Assembly (NCBI GenBank): GCA_016713245.1
Contig: JADJPM010000001.1
Span: forward strand, 2,356,001 to 2,420,000
Length of the DNA: 64,000 nt
Direction of reading: 5' to 3'
Origin: Verrucomicrobiaceae bacterium
GTDB taxonomy: Bacteria > Verrucomicrobiota > Verrucomicrobiia > Verrucomicrobiales > Verrucomicrobiaceae
Positions 41,857 through 49,688 of this stretch are shown here, in pieces; position 1 is the stretch's first letter, and every line of letters starts with the position of its first letter. Below the pieces are notes generated by a model, which saw nothing but the letters and a program-made list of their open reading frames with translations, did not search any database and was not told the DNA's origin. The position numbers and the translations under genes are program-made.

Positions 41857-43395
41857 GTGCCCCAAGCCTCACGTCTCATTCTCGTCCTCGGTGACCAGCT
41901 CGATGCTGCGTCGGCGGCGTTCGATGGGTTTGATGTGAAAAAGGACGTCGTCTGGATGGCGGAGGTGAAGCAGGAGTCGGCGAAGGTGTGGAGCACGAAG
42001 GCTCGCATCTCGGTCTTCCTCGCGGCGATGCGGCATTTTCGCGAGGCGCTGAAGGCACGTGGCTGGCGGGTGGATTATCGCCAGCTCGGCGGGGCAGGGG
42101 GCGAGACCTTCGCGGAGCAGCTTCGCGAAGCGATCCAGCGTCTGAAGCCGCAAAAGCTCGTCATGGCGGAGGCCGGGGAATGGAGCGTGGCACGCGAGAT
42201 CGAATCGGTGGCGAGCGAAACGGGCGTGGAGCTGGAGGTGAGGCCTGACAGGCACTTTCTCTGCACGCGGGAGATGTTTCAAAAGCATGCGGAAGGTCGC
42301 AAACAGCTGCGCATGGAGTTTTTCTATCGCGAGATGCGCCAGCACACGGGCGTGCTGATGGAGAAGGGCAAACCGGTGGGAGGTCAGTGGAACTTCGATC
42401 ACGACAATCGCGAGTCGTTTGGCAAAGCGGGACCGGGTTTGAGGATGAATCCGCGGCGGTTTGTGCCGGATGAGATCACGAAGGGTGTGATCGCCGATGT
42501 GGAGGAGCATTTCGCGAAGCATCCGGGGGCGCTGGCGGAGTTTGATTGGCCGGTGACGGCGGCGGAGGCACGCGAGGCCTTGGACGATTTCATTGCGCAC
42601 CGGCTAGCGGAGTTTGGCCGCTACCAGGATGCGATGTGGACGAACGAGCCGTGGCTGTATCACTCGCGACTCAGCGCGGCGATGAACTTGAAGCTGCTCG
42701 ATCCGCGCGAGGTGATTGCAGCGGCGGAGAAGGCCTATCACGAAGGAAAAGCTCCGCTGGCGGCGGTGGAGGGCTTTATCCGGCAGATCCTTGGCTGGCG
42801 CGAGTATGTGCGAGGCATCTACTGGCGCTTCATGCCGGATTATATCGAGCGGAATGCGATGAACGCCGAGCACGAACTGCCGGATTTTTACTGGACCGGC
42901 GAGACGGACATGCAGTGCCTGCGTGATGCGATCGGACAGACGCTGCGTTTTGGCTATGCGCATCACATTCAGCGGCTGATGGTCACGGGGCTCTTCGCGC
43001 TGCTTTACGGCGTGCATCCACGCCGCGTGCATGAGTGGTATCTCGCCGTGTATGTGGATGCGGTGGAGTGGGTGGAGCTGCCGAACACGCTCGGCATGTC
43101 GCAGTATGGCGATGGCGGCGTGATGGCCAGCAAGCCGTATGTGGCGAGCGGCAAATACATCCAGCGCATGAGCAACTACTGCGCCGGCTGCCGCTACGAT
43201 CCCGCGCAGAGCACCGGACCGAAGGCCTGCCCCTTCACCACGCTGTATTGGGATTATCTCCTTCAACACGAGCCTGTGCTGCGGCAGAACCAGCGCATGA
43301 GCATGCAGTTGAAGAACCTCACGCGTCTCAGCACGACAGATCGCGAGAACATTCAACGACAGGCGAAGCTTTTCCGTGTCTCGTGCCAGTCATGA
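41857..43395 (+). CDS. Cryptochrome/photolyase-related protein (Fe-S bacterial type)
   Basis: A flavoprotein of about 512 residues in the FeS-BCP/CryB class, likely a (6-4) photolyase or cryptochrome binding FAD and an Fe-S cluster. The N-terminal antenna domain begins SRLILVLGDQLDAASAAFDG. The FAD-binding helical domain has MWTNEPWLYHSRLSAAMNL, GFIRQILGWREYVRGIYW and HHIQRLMVTGLFALL. Cysteines in MSNYCAGCRYDP and GPKACPFTTLYWDYL fit the cluster ligands. The start is set at GTG 41857 because the ATG at 41764 lies before the terminator of the previous gene; an ATC start is less likely. The stop overlaps the next gene by ATGA. It is the first gene of a light/oxidative-stress-like operon. Confidence 0.9.
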   Translation: MPQASRLILVLGDQLDAASAAFDGFDVKKDVVWMAEVKQESAKVWSTKARISVFLAAMRHFREALKARGWRVDYRQLGGAGGETFAEQLREAIQRLKPQKLVMAEAGEWSVAREIESVASETGVELEVRPDRHFLCTREMFQKHAEGRKQLRMEFFYREMRQHTGVLMEKGKPVGGQWNFDHDNRESFGKAGPGLRMNPRRFVPDEITKGVIADVEEHFAKHPGALAEFDWPVTAAEAREALDDFIAHRLAEFGRYQDAMWTNEPWLYHSRLSAAMNLKLLDPREVIAAAEKAYHEGKAPLAAVEGFIRQILGWREYVRGIYWRFMPDYIERNAMNAEHELPDFYWTGETDMQCLRDAIGQTLRFGYAHHIQRLMVTGLFALLYGVHPRRVHEWYLAVYVDAVEWVELPNTLGMSQYGDGGVMASKPYVASGKYIQRMSNYCAGCRYDPAQSTGPKACPFTTLYWDYLLQHEPVLRQNQRMSMQLKNLTRLSTTDRENIQRQAKLFRVSCQS

Positions 43396-43862
43396 AACCT
43401 CGCTCCACCTTCCAACAAGCTCTCGCGCTGCTCGGCTTCATCGTGCTGACGTTCCTCGCTCCGGCAGCGGGAGCCTTTTCACCGCCGGGTGCATGGTATC
43501 AGACGCTGGAGAAGCCGTCGTGGAATCCGCCGTCGTGGATTTTTGGGCCGGTGTGGACGCTTTTGTATCTCGGCATGGCGGTGGCGGCTTGGTTGGTGTG
43601 GAAACGAGGCGAGCAAGGGCATGCGTTGAGGCTTTATGTCGTTCAACTGGCTCTCAATGCCGCGTGGACGCCGGTGTTCTTTGGGGCGCATCAGCTTGGC
43701 GCGGCCTTCATCGTGATCGTTTGCATGTGGATCGCCATTTTGCTCACACTGCGGGCCTTTTGGACTGTTTCGCGGCCAGCGGGGCTTCTGTTCGTGCCTT
43801 ACCTCGCGTGGGTCAGTTTTGCTTCGATGCTCAATTTCACTCTTTGGAGGCTCAATTCATGA
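43392..43862 (+). CDS. tspO: TspO/MBR tryptophan-rich sensory membrane protein
   Basis: A 156-residue membrane protein with five predicted membrane helices. The family marks are KPSWNPPSWIFGPVWTLLYL near residue 40 and LNAAWTPVFFGAHQLGAAF near residue 95. TspO proteins bind porphyrins and may control tetrapyrrole and light or oxidative stress responses. It overlaps the photolyase gene and the SDR gene by 4 bp each. A GGAGG ribosome site for the next gene lies inside its end. Confidence 0.93.
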   Translation: MKPRSTFQQALALLGFIVLTFLAPAAGAFSPPGAWYQTLEKPSWNPPSWIFGPVWTLLYLGMAVAAWLVWKRGEQGHALRLYVVQLALNAAWTPVFFGAHQLGAAFIVIVCMWIAILLTLRAFWTVSRPAGLLFVPYLAWVSFASMLNFTLWRLNS

Positions 43863-44665
43863 AAACATGGTTCATCACCGGCTGTTCGAGCGGCTTTGGC
43901 CGCGCCATCGCGGAGGCGGCGCTGGCTGCCGGACATTGCGTCATTGCCACGGCGCGTGACGTGCGCAGCATCGCTGACCTCGAATGTGAAGCCTGCCGTG
44001 TACTCACGCTCGATGTGACGGACGCGGCGAACATTCGCGAGACTATCGCGGAGGCGGGAAGCTTCGACGTGCTGGTGAACAACGCGGGCTACGGCCTCAT
44101 CGGCGCGGTGGAGGAATGTGACGATGATCAAATCAGCCGGAATGTGGAAACGAACTTCTTCGGGCCGCTCCAGGTCATCCGCTCAGCCTTGCCGATGCTG
44201 CGCGGGCAGAAAAGCGGTCACATCATCAACATCAGCGCCGCGGCGGCGATCTCGAACTATCCGGGATTCGGCGTTTACGGTGCGGCGAAGGCCGCGCTGG
44301 AGTATCTGAGCGAGAGTTTGCGACTCGAATTGGCTCCGCTCGGCATTCGCGTGACCTTGGTGGAGCCCGGGCCGTTTCGCACGGACTTCGTCACCCGCAG
44401 CCTCGAGAAGGCCTCGCAGCCTCTCGCCGACTACGACGGCACCTCGGGCAAGTTTGGTCGCCTCATCGCCTCGATGAATGGCAAACAGCCCGGCGATCCG
44501 GCGAAAGCCGCGAAGGCCATCCTCGCCATCGCGGAGGCCGAATCACCGCCGCTGAGGCTCGTGCTCGGCAAGTATGCGAACGACAAAGCTCGCCGTCGTG
44601 CCGAGGGGCTTGAAAAGGAACGCAGCGCTTGGGAAGCCATCGGGATGCCCACTGAATTCTCATGA
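43859..44665 (+). CDS. Short-chain dehydrogenase/reductase (SDR)
   Basis: A 268-residue NAD(P)-dependent oxidoreductase. The cofactor motif is TGCSSGFGRAIAE near residue 7, the NNAG motif is VNNAGYGLIG near 80, and the active site has a Ser in NISAAAAIS and Tyr-Lys in YGAAKAALEYL near 143. It resembles the classical SDRs often placed next to cryptochrome-type photolyases. GGAGG lies 8 bases ahead of the ATG. Both ends overlap neighbours by ATGA. The substrate is unknown. Confidence 0.9.
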   Translation: MKTWFITGCSSGFGRAIAEAALAAGHCVIATARDVRSIADLECEACRVLTLDVTDAANIRETIAEAGSFDVLVNNAGYGLIGAVEECDDDQISRNVETNFFGPLQVIRSALPMLRGQKSGHIINISAAAAISNYPGFGVYGAAKAALEYLSESLRLELAPLGIRVTLVEPGPFRTDFVTRSLEKASQPLADYDGTSGKFGRLIASMNGKQPGDPAKAAKAILAIAEAESPPLRLVLGKYANDKARRRAEGLEKERSAWEAIGMPTEFS

Positions 44666-45180
44666 AAACACGTCTCCTCCTCGCCCTCATGATCTCCATT
44701 CTCGCCTCCTGTGCCCGTCCGCCGCTGAAGACGGTTCCACAGCTCGATCTGCCGCGCTTCATGGGAGACTGGTATGTCTTCGCTCACATCCCTTACTCGC
44801 TTGAGAAGGGAAAGGTCGGCACGCTCGATCGTTATGCGCTGCGCCCCGATGGTCGCATTCAAAATTCGTATCTCTTTCGTCGCGGCTCGCTCGATGCGCC
44901 GCTGGAGGAGTGGAAGGGCGTCGCCTGGGTGCATGACAAGCAATCGAACGCCGAGTGGCGAGTGCAATTCGTGTGGCCCATCCGCGTGCCCTTTCTCGTG
45001 ATCGATCTCGATGGAGAGTATCAGTGGGCGGTGATCGGCTATCCCTCGCGCAAGCTCGCGTGGGTGCTGAGCCGCCATACCTCGCTCGATGAAAAAACCT
45101 ACCAAGGCATCCTGCAACGCATGCAGCAGCAGGGTTACGACACCGCCAAGCTCGCCAAAGTCCCCCAACTCAAAGATTGA
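44662..45180 (+). CDS. Lipocalin family outer-membrane lipoprotein
   Basis: A 172-residue Blc-type lipocalin. A lipoprotein signal ends in the lipobox LASC (Cys17), so it is probably lipid-anchored. Structural motifs are FMGDWYVFAHIPYSLEKG (the GxW block), KGVAWVHDKQSNAEWRV, and YQWAVIGYPSRKLAWVLSR near the C-terminus, the usual second and third conserved blocks. Bacterial lipocalins bind lipids and are often stress-induced. It is coupled to the SDR gene by ATGA overlap. Confidence 0.9.
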   Translation: MKTRLLLALMISILASCARPPLKTVPQLDLPRFMGDWYVFAHIPYSLEKGKVGTLDRYALRPDGRIQNSYLFRRGSLDAPLEEWKGVAWVHDKQSNAEWRVQFVWPIRVPFLVIDLDGEYQWAVIGYPSRKLAWVLSRHTSLDEKTYQGILQRMQQQGYDTAKLAKVPQLKD

Positions 45181-45189
45181 TCTGCCGAT

Positions 45190-45774
45190 ATGAAAACGAA
45201 GATGACCTTCCTGCTCCTCCTTCCTGTTGCACTCGCCGTGTTTTGGTTCGCGTCGAACTCTCGCGCCGCCACGGAGACACCGGAATACAAGGTGATTCGC
45301 ACTGACGAGAAATTCGAGATCCGCGATTACCCCGCGCTGTCGCTCGCCACCTCGCCGATGGCCGCGGACGGCATGAACGGCGGCTTTGGGAACCTGTTCC
45401 GCTTCATCACTGGCACAAACGAAGCCAAGGAAAAGATCGAGATGACCTCCCCGGTGCTCATTTCGAACACCACGGAGAAGAAGACGATGAGCTTCATCAT
45501 GCCGCAGGCGACGGTGAGCAAAGGTGTGCCGAAACCTGCAGGTGAGGCCGTTTCTCTCACCAGCCTGCCCGCGACGCGTTTTGCCGTGCTGCGCTTTCCT
45601 GGAGGTCGGAACGAGGAGAATGAGAAAAACGCCATCGCGGCTCTCCGCACTTGGATGACGGCTCAAAAGCTCGTCGCGAAGGGCGAGCCGCTCTTCGCCT
45701 ACTACGACCCGCCGTGGACGCTGATTCCGTTTCGTCGCAACGAGGTCATGATTCGCATCGACAAAGACTCGTGA
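45190..45774 (+). CDS. SOUL heme-binding family protein
   Basis: A 194-residue exported or membrane-anchored protein. An N-terminal hydrophobic segment (MTFLLLLPVALAVFWFA) is followed by the SOUL/HBP beta-barrel: YKVIRTDEKFEIRDYPAL, GFGNLFRFITGTNEAKEKIE, MTSPVLISNTTEKKTMSF, FAVLRFPGGRNEEN and FAYYDPPWTLIPFRRNEVMI. SOUL proteins bind heme or porphyrins. Placed with TspO and a photolyase, it supports a theme of tetrapyrrole and photo-oxidative stress. It starts 9 bases after the lipocalin stop. Confidence 0.92.
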   Translation: MKTKMTFLLLLPVALAVFWFASNSRAATETPEYKVIRTDEKFEIRDYPALSLATSPMAADGMNGGFGNLFRFITGTNEAKEKIEMTSPVLISNTTEKKTMSFIMPQATVSKGVPKPAGEAVSLTSLPATRFAVLRFPGGRNEENEKNAIAALRTWMTAQKLVAKGEPLFAYYDPPWTLIPFRRNEVMIRIDKDS

Positions 45775-45777
45775 GGC

Positions 45778-45921
45778 ATGCGCGGCGTCCGCAAAGAGCA
45801 TCTGCCGGAGAAGATCTGCCTCGCCTGCGGGCGACCGTTCACCTGGCGGAAGAAGTGGGAGCGTGATTGGGAGAACGTGAAGTTTTGCAGCGATGCCTGC
45901 CGCCGACGCAAATCCGCATGA
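45778..45921 (+). CDS. DUF2256 small zinc-finger-like protein
   Basis: A 47-residue protein starting at ATG 45778, three bases after the SOUL stop. It has KICLACGRPFTWRKKWERDW followed by FCSDACRRRK, with Cys pairs CxxC and CxxxC spaced for one zinc site. This is the compact DUF2256 signature. Such genes occur next to photolyase/cryptochrome genes in other bacteria, so its position is diagnostic. The stop overlaps the DUF3253 start by ATGA. Confidence 0.9.
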   Translation: MRGVRKEHLPEKICLACGRPFTWRKKWERDWENVKFCSDACRRRKSA

Positions 45922-46163
45922 TCACCGCCGCCGCCATCCGCGCGAAGCTGCTCGACCTCGCCGCTCGACGCAGCGAAGGCGCGACGTTTTGCCCTTCCGA
46001 GGCCGCGAGAGGCCTCAGCAAGGACTGGCGGCCGCTCATGCCCCGCGTGCGCGAGGTGGCGGCGGCTCTCGTGGACGATGGAAAGCTCGTTTGCACGCAG
46101 CGCGGCCTGCCGGCGCATCCGCTGACGACCCGCGGAGCCATCCGGCTTGCCCGTCCGGGTTGA
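45918..46163 (+). CDS. DUF3253 small protein
   Basis: An 81-residue protein whose ATG overlaps the DUF2256 stop; the longer frame from 45867 overlaps DUF2256 more and is unlikely. The family marks are ARRSEGATFCPSEAARGLSK, WRPLMPRVREVAAALVDDGK and VCTQRGLPAHPLTTRGAIRL. DUF3253 looks like a small winged-helix protein. It is the last gene of the photolyase operon. The molecular role is unknown. Confidence 0.88.
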   Translation: MITAAAIRAKLLDLAARRSEGATFCPSEAARGLSKDWRPLMPRVREVAAALVDDGKLVCTQRGLPAHPLTTRGAIRLARPG

Positions 46164-46196
46164 ATTCATGCGAAACCGCCCGCATGCTGCGACCTC

Positions 46197-46952
46197 ATGA
46201 ACCTCGCTGAACTCGTCACCTACCTCGACACCGAATTACGCCTCGCGGAGATCCCGGACTACCCGAACGCCTACAATGGTCTCCAGCTCGAAAATGCCTC
46301 CGGTAAGGTCAGCAAGGTCGTCGCGGCCGTGGATGCCACGCTGCCGGTCATCGGCAAGGCGGTGGCCCTTGGCGCAGATTTGCTCATCGTCCATCACGGC
46401 ATGTTCTGGAACACCGCGCAGCCTTGGACAGGTCCCGTTTTTCAAAAAATGAAGCTCGCCATCGACGCAGGCCTCGCCGTTTACAGCTGCCACCTGCCGC
46501 TCGATTTTCATCCTGTGCTCGGCAACGACGCCGGTGTGGCCCGTGCGCTCGGGTTTGAGCCTTGCGGCACCTTCATGAAGACCAAAGGCACCGACAACGG
46601 CGCGAAGATCGAGACGGAGATCAGCCGTGATGAGCTCGTGAAGCGTCTCGAAGCCGCCACCGGCTCCCGCGTGCATGTGTGTGCCGCGGGCCCCTCCGTA
46701 TGCCGGAAGATCGGCATCATGACCGGCGGCGCTGGCAGCGAGGTGGCCACTGTGGCGAAGAACGGCATCGACACCTTCATCACGGGCGAAGGCCCGCACT
46801 GGAGCTACACGCTCGCCGAGGAACTCGGCATCAACCTCCTCTACGGCGGCCACTACGCCACCGAGACCTTTGGTGTGAAAGCCCTCGCCGCACACTTGGA
46901 GTCGAAGTTCGGCCTGCCCTGGCAGTTTGTGGACCATCCGACGGGGCTGTGA
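46197..46952 (+). CDS. Nif3-like dinuclear metal centre protein
   Basis: A 251-residue cytoplasmic protein of the Nif3/YbgI (GTP cyclohydrolase I type 2-like) family, which forms hexamers with a two-metal site. Conserved parts are YNGLQLENASGKVSKVVAAV, ADLLIVHHGMFW (metal-binding His pair), YSCHLPLDFHPVLGNDAGVA, ISRDELVKRLE, TFITGEGPHWSYTLAEELG and LLYGGHYATETFGVKALAAH, where the remaining metal ligands lie. It is 34 bases after DUF3253 and on the same strand, so it may be cotranscribed. The activity in cells is not settled for the family. Confidence 0.92.
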   Translation: MNLAELVTYLDTELRLAEIPDYPNAYNGLQLENASGKVSKVVAAVDATLPVIGKAVALGADLLIVHHGMFWNTAQPWTGPVFQKMKLAIDAGLAVYSCHLPLDFHPVLGNDAGVARALGFEPCGTFMKTKGTDNGAKIETEISRDELVKRLEAATGSRVHVCAAGPSVCRKIGIMTGGAGSEVATVAKNGIDTFITGEGPHWSYTLAEELGINLLYGGHYATETFGVKALAAHLESKFGLPWQFVDHPTGL

Positions 46953-46956
46953 GAAA

Positions 46957-47826
46957 TCACTCCATCAGCCCGAGCGATTTCAAAAACGCATCCGTCTTCC
47001 GCAACGTGTCGTCGAGCAGCGCCGCGTCACGCATGAGGTAGCCGTGGGCACCGCCTTCGTTCACGTCGAGTTCGCTGCGGTTTCCGGCCTTGAGCATGGC
47101 CTCGTGGAAGGTCTTCGCTCCCGCAAAAGGCGTCACCGTGTCGCCCGTGCCGTGAAACGTCAGCGTCGGCGGCAGTCCAGCGCGGACGTTGTGTGCTGGC
47201 GAGAGTTCCTGCCAGCGTTCGCCGATCTTTGCCTGGCCGTAGCCGTCTTTGGAGGTGTCGATCACCGGGAAAAGCAGCACGAGCGCCGTCGGAGTCGCGG
47301 AAATGGCGAGGTCATCGCTGTCTTCGTTCACTTGGTCGAAAAGCGCGGTCGAGACGGCCAAGTGACCGCCGGCGGAGCCTCCGCTGACGATGATCTTTTG
47401 TGGATCGATGCCGAGTTCCACCGCGTGACTGCGGATGTAGCGCACCGCAGAGCGGGCATCCTTCACGCAGTCAAACACACTCACGCCCGTCTTCGCGCTG
47501 TGCAGGCGATACGACATGCTGATGCCCACCATTCCCTTCTCCGCAAAGTGCGCCGCAAACGGATACATGCGTGGTGGCGCTCCGCCGGTCCAACCGCCGC
47601 CGTGGATGATCAGGAAGCAGGCGCGCTTGTCTCCGGCTTTGAGGCCCTGCGGCTCAAAAACATGCAGTTTCAGCTCCAAGGCACCCACAGTCTTGTACAC
47701 GACGATTTTCGTCGGTTGGAGCTTCGCGGCCCGCAGATCGGTCGCATCCGGATCTTTGGGTTTGGCGGGCGTTTGGGCCTGGAGAGACAGACCGAGCAGC
47801 AAGGTGAGGAAAACGAGGGATTTCAT
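46957..47826 (-). CDS. Exported alpha/beta-hydrolase (esterase/lipase type)
   Basis: A 289-residue secreted hydrolase. The signal peptide is MKSLVFLTLLLGLSLQAQ. The oxyanion motif HGGGWTGGAPP lies near residue 75, the nucleophile is in VSGGSAGGHLAVS near 148, an acid residue is in FHGTGDTVTPF near 225, and the catalytic His is in NEGGAHGYLMRD near 258. It resembles BD-FAE/hormone-sensitive-lipase-like esterases, often found with glycan degradation genes. It converges on the Nif3-like gene with 4 bases between stops and follows an AlkD-like gene on the minus strand. Confidence 0.9.
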   Translation of the reverse strand: MKSLVFLTLLLGLSLQAQTPAKPKDPDATDLRAAKLQPTKIVVYKTVGALELKLHVFEPQGLKAGDKRACFLIIHGGGWTGGAPPRMYPFAAHFAEKGMVGISMSYRLHSAKTGVSVFDCVKDARSAVRYIRSHAVELGIDPQKIIVSGGSAGGHLAVSTALFDQVNEDSDDLAISATPTALVLLFPVIDTSKDGYGQAKIGERWQELSPAHNVRAGLPPTLTFHGTGDTVTPFAGAKTFHEAMLKAGNRSELDVNEGGAHGYLMRDAALLDDTLRKTDAFLKSLGLME

Positions 47827-47832
47827 GGGAAG

Positions 47833-48540
47833 TCAGCAGCGGGCGGTTTTACGCTTGGGCGCGATGGCTTGTCCACGCCTGCTTTTGAGGATGTACGGCA
47901 CCGCGTCCGGCACCTGGCAGGCCGTGTTGCCCATGTCCACCTCCACACGGCCGATTTTCTTCGCGGCTGCGATGGCTTTGTCTCCGAGCGCTGCGACATA
48001 CGTGCCGCAGCAAATGATGAAGTTGTTCATCGCATAGCGCACACGGTTTGGAGAGGCGTGAATCGACTTCACCACGTGCTTCACCAAGGTGTCGATTTGC
48101 TTCAGCGGCAGCTTTTCATCCGGCCACACGCTCACCACGCACGAAAGCGTGGCCCATCCCGCGACAGCGATGCCTTCCTTCGGCGAATCGATCCACTTCA
48201 GTGCGATCTCGACGGCTTCCGGATGCTCCGAAGCCACCCACGGCACGGTGGAGCCGGAAATCATCTGCCAGGTGGCCTGTTTCGCCCAGCGATCGAGTTC
48301 CGCCCGCTTCATCTTCGCCCCATCCGCCACCAAACCGGCCAGATACATCGCATCCGAGTTTCCCGTGGCATAAAGCTCCATCGCCAACTTTTGATCGCCT
48401 TTGATCAGCTTCACGATGGGCTTCAAATCACCCACCTTGACCCCAAACATCGTCTCCGGCGCCCCGTGGCGTCGAAACGTCTTCCGAGTCTGCTCGCTGC
48501 CCTTGGATTCGAGCAGCTTCATGGTTTGGTCGAGAGTCAT
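47833..48540 (-). CDS. DNA alkylation repair protein (AlkD-like HEAT repeat)
   Basis: A 235-residue helical protein of the AlkD/DNA alkylation repair family, which excises alkylated bases without base flipping in known members. The first helices include SEQTRKTFRRHGAPETMFGV and VGDLKPIVKLIK; later ones are YATGNSDAMYLAGLVADG and EGIAVAGWATLSCVVS. The C-terminus is basic (SRRGQAIAPKRKT). The subfamily looks like the shorter bacterial AlkD-like group, so glycosylase activity is likely but not certain. It lies 6 bases upstream of the esterase gene. Confidence 0.85.
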   Translation of the reverse strand: MTLDQTMKLLESKGSEQTRKTFRRHGAPETMFGVKVGDLKPIVKLIKGDQKLAMELYATGNSDAMYLAGLVADGAKMKRAELDRWAKQATWQMISGSTVPWVASEHPEAVEIALKWIDSPKEGIAVAGWATLSCVVSVWPDEKLPLKQIDTLVKHVVKSIHASPNRVRYAMNNFIICCGTYVAALGDKAIAAAKKIGRVEVDMGNTACQVPDAVPYILKSRRGQAIAPKRKTARC

Positions 48541-48815
48541 GTGTTGAGGAAGGTGTGAACAGTGGGGCTGGTGTTGGTGATGTGGGTGTCGTCGGCGATA
48601 GAATTCGTAGCGGCGTAGGTGATCAAAACGAGAGCGGTAAGAGCAGGATCAGCCTCCACGCGTCGTGACCGCGGTGGTGCAGGCATTCTAACTCTTGCAA
48701 CGAGCCTTGGATTTCATGACTGACCTTTCTCGGATGTAATCTGTGTCCGAAGGTGGAATTGGATTTCGGCCGCTGAATTGAATAGGATCGGTCCGCGAAC
48801 ATCGAAACGACCGCT
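48541..48815. other. Intergenic region with no recognisable feature
   Basis: 275 bases between the divergent AlkD-like gene and the membrane-anchored protein gene. It presumably holds both promoters, but I see no convincing -35/-10 pair, palindrome or small gene. Confidence 0.5.
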
Positions 48816-49487
48816 ATGCAAACCGTGCCTCTCTCCTCCTCCGTCAGTCCTACGCTTCAGAAACGCTCCTTTTGGCGTCATCCGCTCGTCATCACCCTGT
48901 GTGTGCTGCTCGGCTTGGCTGGGATCGCCACCGCTGCCGCCGGGATCTGGTGGAAGACGAATTTTGACCCCGCGCCGTTTAAGCCGGTGGCTCTGACGAG
49001 TCAGGAACAGGCCGCCTTTGAGCAAAAACTGGCGGTTTTTAGCGGAAACGCCGCGCCGGTGGCCGAACCAGCCCCGGTGACGGACCTTGAAAAGCGCACG
49101 TTGGTGATCACGGAGAAGGAAGTGAATGCCTGGCTCGCGAAAAACGAGCTGGGAGAGAATGTGCAGGTGCGGTTCAAGGATGGCAAAATCACCGGGGCGA
49201 TCATTTTGGAACTCCCGGAGGACTTTCCGATGCTCGCTGGGCAGAAGATCAAGGCCAGCCTCGCTCTGGTGGCACATCTGAACGATGCCAGCCGGGACTT
49301 GGCTCTCCAGGTGGATGATGTAACCGTAGGTGGCATGCCTCTCCCCAATGCCTGGGTGGGAGAAATCAAAGGCATGAACCTGGTTGATGAATCCGCCCGG
49401 GTGGACCCAGCGATGGAAAAGTTCCTCAAAGGTATCCGCCAATTTGAAATCCGGGACGGGCTGGCGGTGGTGAAATTGAACGAGTGA
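48816..49487 (+). CDS. Membrane-anchored protein of unknown function
   Basis: A 223-residue protein. A cytoplasmic N-terminus of about 23 residues is followed by one membrane helix (LVITLCVLLGLAGIATAAAG) and a soluble domain of about 170 residues outside the membrane. The soluble part has EKRTLVITEKEVNAWLAKNE, RFKDGKITGAIIL and LALQVDDVTVGGMPLPNAWV, a pattern seen in lipid-binding-like YpmS/DUF2140-type proteins, but I would not assign that family firmly. It stands alone before a strong terminator. Confidence 0.8.
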   Translation: MQTVPLSSSVSPTLQKRSFWRHPLVITLCVLLGLAGIATAAAGIWWKTNFDPAPFKPVALTSQEQAAFEQKLAVFSGNAAPVAEPAPVTDLEKRTLVITEKEVNAWLAKNELGENVQVRFKDGKITGAIILELPEDFPMLAGQKIKASLALVAHLNDASRDLALQVDDVTVGGMPLPNAWVGEIKGMNLVDESARVDPAMEKFLKGIRQFEIRDGLAVVKLNE

Positions 49488-49560
49488 TCGGTGAAGTGGT
49501 TCTGAGTCGTCCGAAACCGCTCAAACTCAAATGGCTATAATTTTTAGACGGAGGAGTCTC

Positions 49561-49598
49561 ATATCCCCGCTCAGTGTGCCTGGCGGGGATATTTTTTT
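49561..49598 (+). terminator. Rho-independent terminator
   Basis: A perfect 10-bp stem ATATCCCCGC / GCGGGGATAT with a 12-base loop is followed by seven T. It ends transcription of the membrane-anchored protein gene before the giant gene. Confidence 0.93.
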
Positions 49599-49688
49599 GC
49601 CCAAAAGAGTGCCATCCTGAGTTTTTTCCTTGTTAGTAGCCAACGAAATTCGTTAGCATCGCACCTTTCGCCTCAACCCTATCTGATT

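Noticed and set aside
49642..49654. AACGAAATTCGTT palindrome upstream of the giant gene as an operator
   Set aside because: The stem is only 5 bp and no regulator or second copy is visible. Too weak to list as a feature.
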